DNA of 64,000 nucleotides from Bradyrhizobium sp. SK17. Lineage in GTDB: Bacteria; Pseudomonadota; Alphaproteobacteria; Rhizobiales; Xanthobacteraceae. The notes under the pieces were generated by a model. The model was not told where the DNA came from, searched no databases, and saw only the letters and a list, made by a program, of their open reading frames with translations. The stretch spans positions 4,541,001 to 4,605,000 of the forward strand of contig NZ_CP025113.1 in NCBI RefSeq assembly GCF_002831585.1. Reading direction: 5' to 3'. Positions within the stretch are counted from its first letter, which is position 1; the number at the start of each line of letters is the position of its first letter. Positions 27,069-35,585 of the stretch are shown here, one piece after another. Both the position numbers and the translations under genes were made by a program.

Positions 27069-27138
27069 CAGCTTTATTTGCCCCTGCCGGTGGCCTATCT
27101 TGCAGGGAAACCCTTTGAAACGAAAGCCGGCCGGCGCG

Positions 27139-27924
27139 ATGCGCGAACTGTTCGATGACGTCCCAGACCAATCTCCGCTCGACCCGCAGGAGGCAGTGCG
27201 GCGCCACATCCGCACGCCGCAGCGCAAGCGGTTCTATAGCAGTGCCGGCGTCGCTGAGACCGACGGTGGATTTTCGATCATGCTCGACGGCAAGCCGATC
27301 CGCTCGCCATCCGGCAAGCCGATCGTGGTGCCGACCCGCGTCATCGCGGATACGGTCGCGGCGGAATGGAACGCGCAGGGTGAGAGCATCGATCCCACGA
27401 CCATGCCAATGACCCGGCTTGCCAACAGCGTGATCGAGGGGGTGATCGATCGGGCCGGTGAGGTGGCCGACGACGCCGCCAAATTCCTCGGCAGCGACCT
27501 GCTGTTCTATCGCGCTGGCCATCCCGATACGCTGGTGGCGCGCGAGGCCGAGCATTGGGACCCGATCCTGTTCTGGGCGGCCGATGCGCTCGGCGCCCAT
27601 TTCGTGATGGCCGAGGGGGTCATGCATGTCGGCCAGCCGGAGCCCGCGATCAAGGCGGCGCGCGCCGCGTTCCCGACCGATCCCTGGTCGGTCGCCGCGC
27701 TCCACGTGGTGACGACGCTGACCGGCTCGGCGCTGCTGGCGCTGGCGCTGACCCATCGTGTCCGCGACGAGGACCAGGTCTGGGCTGCCGCCCATGTCGA
27801 CGAGGACTGGAACACCGAGAAATGGGGCGTCGACGAGGAGGTCGCGGCCCGCCGCGCCGCCCGCCTGGTCGATTTCAAGGCTGCCGCCGGGGTCCTCAGG
27901 GAGCTCAATCCGGCCGCGGGTTAA
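27139..27924 (+). CDS. ATP12-family F1-ATPase assembly chaperone
   Basis: A 261-residue homologue of mitochondrial Atp12, which protects the F1 alpha subunit during assembly of the ATP synthase. Marks are RKRFYSSAGVAETDGGFSIMLDGKPIRSP in parts, the WNAQGESIDPTTMPMTRLANS block, and DLLFYRAGHPDTL, all typical of alphaproteobacterial members. ATG 27139 (MRELFDDV) is taken; TTG 27115 with AGGGAA upstream is an alternative. It is followed by the FliK-like gene after 64 bp. Confidence 0.9.
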   Translation: MRELFDDVPDQSPLDPQEAVRRHIRTPQRKRFYSSAGVAETDGGFSIMLDGKPIRSPSGKPIVVPTRVIADTVAAEWNAQGESIDPTTMPMTRLANSVIEGVIDRAGEVADDAAKFLGSDLLFYRAGHPDTLVAREAEHWDPILFWAADALGAHFVMAEGVMHVGQPEPAIKAARAAFPTDPWSVAALHVVTTLTGSALLALALTHRVRDEDQVWAAAHVDEDWNTEKWGVDEEVAARRAARLVDFKAAAGVLRELNPAAG

Positions 27925-27988
27925 CGAGGGGTTTACGGCACCGGGCTAGCCTGCGGCCCGATCCTGCCGCCTGGCCGAGACCTCCGAC

Positions 27989-29569
27989 ATGGCTGTCGCC
28001 ATCAATCCCGTGCTGCCGGTGCGTGCCTCAAGCGAGGCGGGCAGCGTCGCGCCAGAGCTCAACCTCGAGGCTGGCAGCGTCGTCAATGCGCAGGTGCTCA
28101 AGGTGCTGTCCGCCGATCTGGTGCGGATCGCGATCGCAAGCCTGTCGATCGACGTCCAGACCGAGGTGCCGTTGCAGCAGGGCCAGAACCTGCAACTTGC
28201 GGTGTCGCAGAACAGTGACGGCATTCGGCTGCAATTGGTCGGACCGGGCGCCAACGCCGGCGATGCCGTCCGGCTGTCGCCGGGAGCAGCCGTCGTCAAC
28301 GCGACTTCCCAGCCTGTCACCGCGACGCCGAACGTCGTACTGACGCCGCTGGAGCGCATCACGATCACGGCGACGGCCCAGCATGCGGCAGCCATCCAGG
28401 GCAGCCAGGCGCCGCTGTTTGCCAATCTCGCTGTGGTTGCCGCGGCCAATCTGCCGCCCAGGCTACAGGCCGCGGTCGCGCAGGTGCTGGCGCAACAGAC
28501 CGGCCTCGACGAGAACCTGAGTGGCGATGGTATCAAGGCCGGCTTGCAGAAATCCGGCCTGTTGTTCGAGGCGACGCTGGCATCCGGCGCCGTGCCCGCG
28601 AGCGGCAGCGCGCCCGATCTGAAGGCCGCGCTGATCGTGCTGCGCCAGGCTTTGACCTCGCTCGGCGCTGGCGATGCGGCCAAGCCCGCATCCACGCCGC
28701 TCCAGCAACCGGCGTCCACCGGCGCCGGCGCTGCCCCGAGCATTGTGCCGCCGGCATCGCCCGAACCTGAGGTTCAGGAAATCCTGCTGCCGCAGGCCCG
28801 CGTACCGGTCGCCGATGATCTCGCCCGCGGCGCCACCGGGCTTGCCGGCGCGCTCGCGGATGCGCTCGATGCCGGCCCATCGTCGGGCGGCGCGCTCAAT
28901 CTGATCCAGGAAGCGCTGCATGAGCTCGGCAATCCGGCGCGGCAGGGCGCCGGGCCGCAGGTGATGCTGCCCGGCGACGTGCCCGCGCGCGGCAACACGC
29001 CGCCGCCGCCGTTTCACGGCGCGCTGCCGTCGGCCCAGGCCGTCGCGGAGCCTTCGATCGCGCCGGGCACGCCGCTCGCGGCCGCTGTGCACCGCCTGCT
29101 GGACGATACCGATGCCGCATTGGCGCGGCAGACGCTGCTACAGGTCGCCTCGCTGCCGGGCCACAATGATGCCGCGCGGGCGCAGCTCGACGCCATGCTG
29201 CCGCGCTGGAATTTCGAGATCCCGTTCCTGACCCAGCAGGGCACTGCGATGGCGCAGTTCGAGATTTCGCGCGACGGCGGCGGGACTGAGGTCGAAGCCG
29301 CCAACCGGGTGTGGCGGGCGCGCTTCACGCTCGACGTCGAGCCGGCCGGACCGGTGCATGCGCTGGTTTCGCTGAACGGCGAGCGCACCTCGGTGCGGAT
29401 GTGGGCCGAGCGGCCGTCGACTGCCGCGCAGTTGCGCGCCGGCTCCGCCGAATTGAGCCAGGCGCTGACCAGGGCCGAGCTGACGCCCGGCGATATCGAG
29501 ATCCGCGACGGCAGCCCGCCGCAGCCGGTGCCCGCGCGCGCCGGCCATTTCCTGGATCGCGCGTCATGA
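27989..29569 (+). CDS. Orphan FliK-like hook-length control domain protein
   Basis: A 526-residue protein. The N-terminal two-thirds are Ala/Gln/Pro-rich and of low complexity. The C-terminal part (about 395-505) looks like a flagellar hook-length control domain (Flg_hook, PF02120): LPRWNFEIPFL, MAQFEISRDGG, WRARFTLDVEPAGPVHALVSLNGE in parts, and SVRMWAERPSTAAQLRAGSAEL. No flagellar genes are in the window. It overlaps the FlhB-C-like gene by four bases (ATGA). The pair resembles the Bacillus subtilis ylqG-ylqH pair. A real role in secretion-specificity switching is inference. Confidence 0.78.
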   Translation: MAVAINPVLPVRASSEAGSVAPELNLEAGSVVNAQVLKVLSADLVRIAIASLSIDVQTEVPLQQGQNLQLAVSQNSDGIRLQLVGPGANAGDAVRLSPGAAVVNATSQPVTATPNVVLTPLERITITATAQHAAAIQGSQAPLFANLAVVAAANLPPRLQAAVAQVLAQQTGLDENLSGDGIKAGLQKSGLLFEATLASGAVPASGSAPDLKAALIVLRQALTSLGAGDAAKPASTPLQQPASTGAGAAPSIVPPASPEPEVQEILLPQARVPVADDLARGATGLAGALADALDAGPSSGGALNLIQEALHELGNPARQGAGPQVMLPGDVPARGNTPPPPFHGALPSAQAVAEPSIAPGTPLAAAVHRLLDDTDAALARQTLLQVASLPGHNDAARAQLDAMLPRWNFEIPFLTQQGTAMAQFEISRDGGGTEVEAANRVWRARFTLDVEPAGPVHALVSLNGERTSVRMWAERPSTAAQLRAGSAELSQALTRAELTPGDIEIRDGSPPQPVPARAGHFLDRAS

Positions 29570-29829
29570 GCGAGACCAAGAACCAGCTCGCGGTCGCGCT
29601 GCATTACGACCATGGCGGCGCGCCGCGCGTGGTGGCCAAGGGCAAGGGCGCGATCGGCGCCAAGATCATCGAGGTCGCCAAGGCCAACGACATCCCGGTC
29701 GAGGAGAACGAGGTGCTGGCGGGCGCGCTCTCCAATGTCGAGCTCGGCGACGAGATCCCGGCCGACCTCTACAAGGCCGTTGCCGAGGTCTTGGTGTTCG
29801 TGCTGCGGATGTCGGGCCGGGCGCGCTAA
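29566..29829 (+). CDS. Stand-alone FlhB C-terminal domain protein (EscU/YscU/HrcU-type switch domain)
   Basis: An 87-residue protein equivalent to the part of FlhB after the autocleavage site. It has VALHYDHGGAPRVVAKGKG, AKANDIPVEENEVLAGAL, VELGDEIPADLYKAVAEVLVFVLRM in parts. The membrane domain and the NPTH cleavage motif are absent. The ATG at 29566 overlaps the FliK-like stop codon (ATGA), so the two are translationally coupled. In complete FlhB this domain sets export specificity together with FliK. Here both partners occur as orphans. Confidence 0.85.
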   Translation: MSETKNQLAVALHYDHGGAPRVVAKGKGAIGAKIIEVAKANDIPVEENEVLAGALSNVELGDEIPADLYKAVAEVLVFVLRMSGRAR

Positions 29830-29854
29830 TCCTCATTGCCATCCTTTCACCACG

Positions 29855-30712
29855 ATGGCATCCACCATCGTCGCCAACCCGAACCAGCCCAGGTTTCCCG
29901 TGATCCATCGCCGCCATGCGCTCGGTCTGTTTGCTGCTGCCGCCGTCCTGCCGTCGCGCAGTTTCGCCAATGTGTCGTACCAGCGCAGCGAGTTTCGCGA
30001 GGACCTGCAAAAGCGGTTCTTCGATCTCGGCACCGAGGGCACCTTCGTCGGCTACAAGATCGACGACTATCTGATCATCGCCAGCGACAAGGTTCGCTCG
30101 GGGCAGGGCAAGCTGCCGGCCTCGACCTTCAAGATCCCGAATGCGCTGATCGCGCTCGAGACCGGCGTGGTGCAGGATCCCGACAAGGACGTCTTCAAGT
30201 GGGACGGCGTCATCCGCAGCATCGAGGCCTGGAACAAGGATCACACGCTGCGCTCGGCGATCGCGGCGTCGGCGTTTCCGGTGTTCCAGGAGATCGCGCG
30301 CCGGATCGGCGAGGAGCGGATGAAGAAGTATGTCGACATCATCGACTACGGCAATCGCGACATTGGCGGCGGCATCGACCAGTTCTGGGTGACGGGCAGT
30401 CTGCGCATCGATCCGGTGCAGCAGATCGACTTCCTCGACCGGCTGCGGCGTGGCGTGCTGCCGGTCGGCAAGCGCAGCCAGCAGCTGGTCTGCGACATTC
30501 TCCCCGTCACCAAGGTCGGCGACGCCGTCATTCGCGTCAAGACCGGTTTGACCGACAAGGAGCACGGCTCGCTCGGCTGGCTGGTCGGCTGGTCCGAGAA
30601 GGGCAACGACATCACCGTGTTCGCGATGAACATGGACTGCAAGACCCAGGCGCAGATCGACGCGCGGATGAGCGTCACGCAGCAATGCCTGACCGATATC
30701 GTCGCGCTGTGA
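29855..30712 (+). CDS. Class D (OXA-type) beta-lactamase homologue
   Basis: A 285-residue exported serine hydrolase. Motif STFK (S90, K93 as nucleophile and carbamylated Lys), YGN (165-167), KTG (229-231) and QFWVTGSLRI with Trp178 are all intact. The second motif reads S139-A-F141 where class D enzymes usually have S-x-V/I. The export signal contains HRRHALGLFAAAAVLPSRSFA, a Tat-like pattern, so GTG 29900 may be the true start. It is chromosomal with no mobile element beside it, so it is probably intrinsic. Activity on beta-lactams is not proven by sequence. Confidence 0.88.
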   Translation: MASTIVANPNQPRFPVIHRRHALGLFAAAAVLPSRSFANVSYQRSEFREDLQKRFFDLGTEGTFVGYKIDDYLIIASDKVRSGQGKLPASTFKIPNALIALETGVVQDPDKDVFKWDGVIRSIEAWNKDHTLRSAIAASAFPVFQEIARRIGEERMKKYVDIIDYGNRDIGGGIDQFWVTGSLRIDPVQQIDFLDRLRRGVLPVGKRSQQLVCDILPVTKVGDAVIRVKTGLTDKEHGSLGWLVGWSEKGNDITVFAMNMDCKTQAQIDARMSVTQQCLTDIVAL

Positions 30713-30792
30713 CGAGCTGACCTGCGCCCAAACGCTTTGCGTTCGAGGTGCGCCGCATCTAGCATCCTCCGATAAACCAAACGGAGGAAATC

Positions 30793-31449
30793 ATGCATTC
30801 AGCATCGGTCTGGCTGTCGTCGCTCACGCTGGCCGCGGCCGGCGGCTGGCTCGCCGCCACGATGTTCGCGGCACCGGCCACCAGCAAGGAGCCGCGCTTT
30901 CCGCAGCTCACCATGGACCAGCTCAACGACCAGCAGAAGCCGCTCGGCGAAGCGATCATGAAGGTGTCGAGCGTCGGCATCGGCGGTCCCTACAATCCGA
31001 TGATCAGGAGCCCGGTGCTCGGCCAGCGGCTCTATGACCTGTTCTATTACCTGCGCTGGCAGACCTCGGTCCCGACCAGGCTCAATGAATTCGCGATCCT
31101 GATCATCGGCCGGCAGTGGCGCTCGCAGGTCGAGTGGTTCGCGCATGCGCCGCTCGCGGCCAAGGCCGGGCTGTCGGCCGACGTGATCGCCGAGCTCAAG
31201 GCTGGCAACCGCCCGACGAAAATGGCCGAGGACGAGGCCGTCGTGTACGACTTCGTCACCGAGCTCACCACCACCAAGAAGGTCTCCGACGAGACCTATG
31301 CGCGCGCCAAGAAGATCTTCAACGATCAGCAGATCGTCGACCTCACCGCGGTCGCCGGCAATTACGTGATGGTCGCGATGATCCTGGCGATGGCCGAGGA
31401 GACCGTGCCGCCCGGCAAGGAGGAGCCTTTCAAGGTCGGGGAGAAATAG
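30793..31449 (+). CDS. Exported carboxymuconolactone decarboxylase-family protein
   Basis: A 218-residue protein with a signal peptide or anchor (SVWLSSLTLAAAGGWLAATMFA) and an AhpD/CMD-type helical domain: RLNEFAILIIGRQWRSQVEWFAHAPLAAKAGL in parts, then DFVTELTTTKKVSDETYARAK. The redox C-x-x-C of AhpD is absent, so a peroxidase role is unlikely. It is preceded by CGGAGGAAATC. The next 258 bp hold a palindromic repeat. The reaction is unknown. Confidence 0.8.
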   Translation: MHSASVWLSSLTLAAAGGWLAATMFAAPATSKEPRFPQLTMDQLNDQQKPLGEAIMKVSSVGIGGPYNPMIRSPVLGQRLYDLFYYLRWQTSVPTRLNEFAILIIGRQWRSQVEWFAHAPLAAKAGLSADVIAELKAGNRPTKMAEDEAVVYDFVTELTTTKKVSDETYARAKKIFNDQQIVDLTAVAGNYVMVAMILAMAEETVPPGKEEPFKVGEK

Positions 31450-31532
31450 CGCGCTGCCACTTCACCTCGCCCCGCAAGAGCCAGGGCAATCGCATATGGC
31501 CGCGAGCGGCTTTGCTTTGCTACCTCCACGTT

Positions 31533-31620
31533 CGTCATGGCCGGGCTTGTCCCGGCCATCCACGTCCTTGTCACGCGGAAACCAAAACGTGGATGCCCGG
31601 CACAAGGCCGGGCATGACGG
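31533..31620 (+). repeat. Palindromic GTCATGGCCGGGCTTGTCCCGGCC repeat family
   Basis: CGTCATGGCCGGGCTTGTCC (31533-31552) on the left faces CACAAGGCCGGGCATGACGG on the right, with ATCCACGT and ACGTGGAT as inner arms. It is an 88-bp nested palindrome without coding capacity, placed between convergent genes. The family is common in Bradyrhizobium-type genomes. Confidence 0.85.
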
Positions 31621-31707
31621 AGTTTGCGGGGAGATCGAGCGCATACGCGATTGCCCTACCGCAAGAGTGGGCGAGGGAACGCAGCGCCGTCGCGGTCGCC
31701 ATTCGAC

Positions 31708-33111
31708 TCAGCGCCGAAGCGCGCGCTGCAATGCCGGCATCAGCTTCGGATCGCGGCATTGCGCGACGTTGAAGCGCATGAAGGCGGCGGCGGATTGCGA
31801 GGCGCTGAACACGTTGCCGGGCGCCAGCACGAGGTTGTCGGCGAGCGCCGAGCGCGCCACGTCGGCGGAGTCGCAGCCGGCGGGCAATCGGCACCACAGA
31901 TAGAAGCCGCCGCGCGGCATCAGCCACGGCTCGATGCCGATGCGTTGCAGCTTCTCGCCGACGTCGCGGCGGACGCGCGCCAGCCGCCGGCGCAGCTCCT
32001 CGACATGCTTGCGATGGGAGCCGCTCGCCAGCACGCTTGCGATAATCTCGGTGGCGACGGCGCTCGGGCCGCCGAACCCGGTCGCCACCTGCAAGTCGGC
32101 GAGATCCTCGATCCAGTCGGCGCGCGCCGCGATGAAGCCGCAGCGCAATGAGGCTGACAGCGTCTTGGAGAAGCTGCCGATCCGGATCACGCGGTTGAGG
32201 CCGTCGAGCGCGGCGAGCCGTGCCGACGGCTCCGGCTCGAAATCGGCGAAGATATCGTCCTCGACGATGGTGAGATCGAAGGCGGCCGCCGCATTCAGCA
32301 CGCGGTGCGCGGTCTGCGGCGACATCGTCGCCCCGGTCGGGTTATGCAGTCCGGACACCGTGATGTAGAGCCGCGGCCGCTCGGCCGCGAGCACCGCCTC
32401 GAAGCTTTCGACATCGGGCCCCGACGGCGTGTAGGGCACGCTGACGAGCCTGACCTGATGGGCGCGCAGCAGCGCACGGAAATTGAAATAGCAGGGGTCG
32501 TCGACCAGCACGGTGTCGCCCGGCCGCAGCAGGAAGCGGCAGATCAGGTCGATCGCCTGCGTCCCGGAGGCGGCGAGCAGCAATTGCTCCGATGGGACCT
32601 CGAGCCCCTCGTCGGCGAACCGCGCCATCAGCATGCGGCGCAAGGTCAGCGAGCCGCGCGTCGCTCCGTAGTCGGCGAGCATCGCGTCATCGGCCCGCGC
32701 CAGTCCGCGGAACGCGCGCCGCAGCGCATCGGTCGGCATCCAGTCGGCCGGCAGCCAGCCACAGCCCGGCTTCATCGTGCCGCTGCCGGCGTCGAGCGAC
32801 TGCCGCGACACCCAGAACGGATCGACGGCGCGGTCGCGCTGCGGCTGGTCCTTGGTGAGCGCGAGCGGCGGCAACGCGGCGGACGAGACATAGAAGCCGG
32901 AGCCCGGCCGCGCCCGGATCAGGCCCTCGGCGGCGAGCCGGTCATAGGCCTCGACGACGGTCGACGGCGAAACGCCCATGGTCGCGGCGAAGCTGCGGAT
33001 CGAGGGCAGGCGGTCGTCGGCGGCAAGCGCCCGGCTCGCCACCTTGGCGCGGATCGCGTTCATCACCTCAGTGGTACGGGTCGCCTTCGGCGCATTGGAC
33101 TGTGATCGCAA
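31708..33111 (-). CDS. MocR/PdxR-family transcriptional regulator with aminotransferase domain
   Basis: A 467-residue two-domain protein. A GntR-type winged helix (about 10-80: SRALAADDRLPSIRSFAATMGVSPSTVVEAYDRLAAEGLI in parts) is followed by a fold-type I aminotransferase-like domain (about 110-465) with SGLHNPTG and the PLP-binding lysine in GSFSKTLSASLRCGF. Such proteins use PLP or an amino acid as effector. It is divergent from an EamA-family exporter, which it probably controls. Confidence 0.92.
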   Translation of the reverse strand: MRSQSNAPKATRTTEVMNAIRAKVASRALAADDRLPSIRSFAATMGVSPSTVVEAYDRLAAEGLIRARPGSGFYVSSAALPPLALTKDQPQRDRAVDPFWVSRQSLDAGSGTMKPGCGWLPADWMPTDALRRAFRGLARADDAMLADYGATRGSLTLRRMLMARFADEGLEVPSEQLLLAASGTQAIDLICRFLLRPGDTVLVDDPCYFNFRALLRAHQVRLVSVPYTPSGPDVESFEAVLAAERPRLYITVSGLHNPTGATMSPQTAHRVLNAAAAFDLTIVEDDIFADFEPEPSARLAALDGLNRVIRIGSFSKTLSASLRCGFIAARADWIEDLADLQVATGFGGPSAVATEIIASVLASGSHRKHVEELRRRLARVRRDVGEKLQRIGIEPWLMPRGGFYLWCRLPAGCDSADVARSALADNLVLAPGNVFSASQSAAAFMRFNVAQCRDPKLMPALQRALRR

Positions 33112-33217
33112 GTGTATGCCTATCTTTACCCATACAGTTTGGCGATATTGTACTGATCCGTCTCTGCCTTGGCGAGTCCGCCGCCGCTATCCTGCCTTGC
33201 GAAGGACGAGGTGTGCG
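33112..33217. promoter_or_regulatory. Divergent promoter region mocR/eamA
   Basis: The 106-bp gap is locally A+T-richer (33115-33160) than its surroundings. It contains CAGT(13 bases)ACTG (33139-33159) as a possible operator core within TACAGTTTGGCGATATTGTACTG. GATATTGT could serve as a -10. MocR proteins usually bind in such gaps and regulate both genes. Confidence 0.35.
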
Positions 33218-34153
33218 ATGAGCGATTCGAAGACGTTGCCGGGGAAGACCTGGCAGGGCAGGACGCGGCCGAAGAATTGGCGCACGGCAGGCAACGGCGC
33301 GTCGCTGGACGGCTGGGGCAGCGGCCTGCTCGGCGTGATCATTTTCAGTGGTTCGCTGCCCGCCACCCGCGTTGCGGTCGGCGGGTTCTCGCCGCTGTTC
33401 CTGACCTCGGCGCGGGCTGTGATCGCGGCGGTGCTCGGCGCCGTGCTGCTTGCGGTGCTGCGGCAGCCCTGGCCGCAGCGCAGGGACCTGGTGTCGCTCA
33501 GCATCGTCGCGCTCGGCGTCGTGATCGGCTTTCCGCTGCTGACCGCGCTCGCGCTCCAGCACATCACCTCGGCGCATTCGATCGTGTTCATCGGGCTGCT
33601 GCCGCTGTCGACCGCGATCTTCGGCGTGCTGCGCGGCGGCGAGCGGCCGAAGCCGCTGTTCTGGCTGTTCTCCTGCATCGGCAGCGCCGTGGTCGGCGCG
33701 TTCGCGCTGTCGAACGACGGATCGGCCTCGCTGACCGGCGACCTGCTGATGGTGGCTTCGATCATCGCCTGCGGCCTCGGCTATGCCGAAGGCGCGGCGT
33801 TGTCGCGGCGGCTCGGCGGCTGGCAGGTGATCTCCTGGGCGCTGGTGCTCTCAGTGCCGGTCACGCTGCTGCTGACGATCATGACGTTGCCGCCGAGCTG
33901 GGACGGCATCGGCGTGCCGGCGTGGCTCGGGCTCGCTTACGTGTCGATCTTCAGCATGCTGGTCGGCTTCGTGTTCTGGTATCGCGGCCTTGCGATCGGC
34001 GGCATTGCCAGCGTCGGTCAGTTGCAGTTGTTGCAGCCGTTCTTCGGCCTCGCGCTGGCCGGACTGTTGCTGCATGAGCCGGTGGCGTGGTCGATGATCG
34101 CAGCGACCTTGCTGGTCGTGGCCTGCGTGGTGTTCGCAAGGCGGTTCGCGTGA
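33218..34153 (+). CDS. EamA/DMT-superfamily exporter
   Basis: A 311-residue inner-membrane protein with about ten hydrophobic segments in two EamA repeats (first about 35-150, second about 170-305). Family marks are SARAVIAAVLGAVLL and, at the end of repeat two, SVGQLQLLQPFFGLALAGLLLHEP in parts. Amino-acid or metabolite export is likely given the divergent MocR gene. ATG 33218 is chosen with GGACGAGGTG upstream; the longer frame to 32978 has no transporter features. Confidence 0.88.
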   Translation: MSDSKTLPGKTWQGRTRPKNWRTAGNGASLDGWGSGLLGVIIFSGSLPATRVAVGGFSPLFLTSARAVIAAVLGAVLLAVLRQPWPQRRDLVSLSIVALGVVIGFPLLTALALQHITSAHSIVFIGLLPLSTAIFGVLRGGERPKPLFWLFSCIGSAVVGAFALSNDGSASLTGDLLMVASIIACGLGYAEGAALSRRLGGWQVISWALVLSVPVTLLLTIMTLPPSWDGIGVPAWLGLAYVSIFSMLVGFVFWYRGLAIGGIASVGQLQLLQPFFGLALAGLLLHEPVAWSMIAATLLVVACVVFARRFA

Positions 34154-34187
34154 CCGCCCGGCTGCCGGCTGCGGCGACGCCCGGCGG

Positions 34188-34856
34188 TCAGGCCAAACGC
34201 AACGTGGTGCGCCTGCGCCGGTACGCCATCAACCCGAGTCCACAGAAGCCGAGGATCATCATCGCCCAGGTGGCGGGCTCGGGCACCGCGGCGACGGCGA
34301 ATTCGATCTCCGGAATATTGAAGGTCGAGTCCACGTTCTGCGAGAAGAATGTCGCCGAGGTGAACGGTGTCGCTGATGTGATGCCGAAGAAACCGAAGGT
34401 GATCGTGTCGTAGGTATTCACCGTCTGACCCACGGAGCCGGCGGCTGTGCTCAACAGAAAAGTCGTGCCGGGATTGACGTTCGCAAAAATGCCGACCGCC
34501 GTGACCGGGCTCGCAAAGGTGACAGTGAAGCCGTCATTGCCGTAGAAGTACTGATCCCCGTTGCTCTGCACTGCACCGAGGCTCGTTCCGGAGAACGAAT
34601 TGAACTGGTTGGTGATGATGCCGCCCAATCCGGCTGCGGTGCTGAATGAATAGGTCAGGCCGCCCAGCGTCGATCCCTGCGGAACCAACGTTCCGGCGCT
34701 GTAGCTGCCGTAATTCTCGACCGTCAGCCCGGTGGTGGCCGCCGCAAACGCCGAGGAGCTCGTGTAGGTCGCAGCTTGCGCCTGGTGGCCAAGCGATAGA
34801 AACGCAAATGACAGAATGATTGCAAATGGGCGCTGCCAGGAAATGCGTGCGTTCAT
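34188..34856 (-). CDS. PEP-CTERM sorting-domain exported protein
   Basis: A 222-residue secreted protein. A signal peptide ends near HQAQA. The body is Ser/Thr/Gly-rich with beta-strand patterns (DGFTVTFASPVTAVGIFANVNPG in parts), like small PEP-CTERM proteins. The C-terminus has VPEPATWAMMILGFCGLG, a hydrophobic helix and a basic RRRR tail, the PEPxxWA-CTERM sorting signal. Processing would need an exosortase, which is not in this window. ATG 34856 is set by GGAGG upstream. Confidence 0.88.
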   Translation of the reverse strand: MNARISWQRPFAIILSFAFLSLGHQAQAATYTSSSAFAAATTGLTVENYGSYSAGTLVPQGSTLGGLTYSFSTAAGLGGIITNQFNSFSGTSLGAVQSNGDQYFYGNDGFTVTFASPVTAVGIFANVNPGTTFLLSTAAGSVGQTVNTYDTITFGFFGITSATPFTSATFFSQNVDSTFNIPEIEFAVAAVPEPATWAMMILGFCGLGLMAYRRRRTTLRLA

Positions 34857-35016
34857 GCCAACCTCCGTCAATGAAAAGCTGCTGTAGAACGAATTTAGAA
34901 AAAAGCTGCGCAGTGCGAGCCTAAACCCTTAACGAAAAATCAACAACGGCTAATTTGCGCCGCGCCTGCTTGCAGCGCCGTGCCGCGCACGACGCTTTCA
35001 AGACAATGCCGTGTCG

Positions 35017-35427
35017 CTACGCAGGCTCGTTCGCTTTCCCGATCCGCCCGAGATGGGTGTAGCCGAAGCCTCTGGAATATTTCAGTCCGTAGCCGAGCGC
35101 GCGGTCGATCCCGATATGGGCTAGCCAGATCATCGCAATCGAGAGCACCAGCGGCCCTTCGCCGGCAAAACCGAGCGTCATCAACGCGACCGGCGCCAGA
35201 TAGGTGTGGGCGGCGTTGTAGGCGATGGCGCCGGCCCGCGGGCTGATCAGATAAGCGGCAAAGCTCAAGTCCGGCACCAGGAACAGCAGGACATAGATCA
35301 GCCAGGAGCCCTCCCATTTGTAATAGAGCACGGTCATCCCGACGAACAGCACCAGCCCCTCCAGCCGGAGCAGGGTGCGGACCCCGCCGGTCGCCGCGCC
35401 GGTCTCGGTGGTGGTCGTGTCAGTCAT
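35017..35427 (-). CDS. DUF4260 family membrane protein
   Basis: A 136-residue protein with about four hydrophobic segments. The family signature is YYKWEGSWLIYVLLFLVPDLSF in parts, SPRAGAIAYNAAHTYLAP, and WLAHIGIDRALGYGLKYSRGFGYTHLGRIG in parts. DUF4260 proteins are inner-membrane proteins of unknown function. It is divergent from pccB with a 158-bp gap. Confidence 0.88.
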   Translation of the reverse strand: MTDTTTTETGAATGGVRTLLRLEGLVLFVGMTVLYYKWEGSWLIYVLLFLVPDLSFAAYLISPRAGAIAYNAAHTYLAPVALMTLGFAGEGPLVLSIAMIWLAHIGIDRALGYGLKYSRGFGYTHLGRIGKANEPA

Positions 35428-35585
35428 CGCCGTCTCCCCAGATGTCGGAAAATCCTACCGTTTTTGCGCCGGGTACCGTTCACAAGCGCCTTTCCGGTTC
35501 CGAAATGGCCGTGCTAAAGCCATTCCGAACGAAGCGTCCCGGCCTCGGCCGGGGCGCGGACTGTAGCTAACACGGGCGGAAACAA

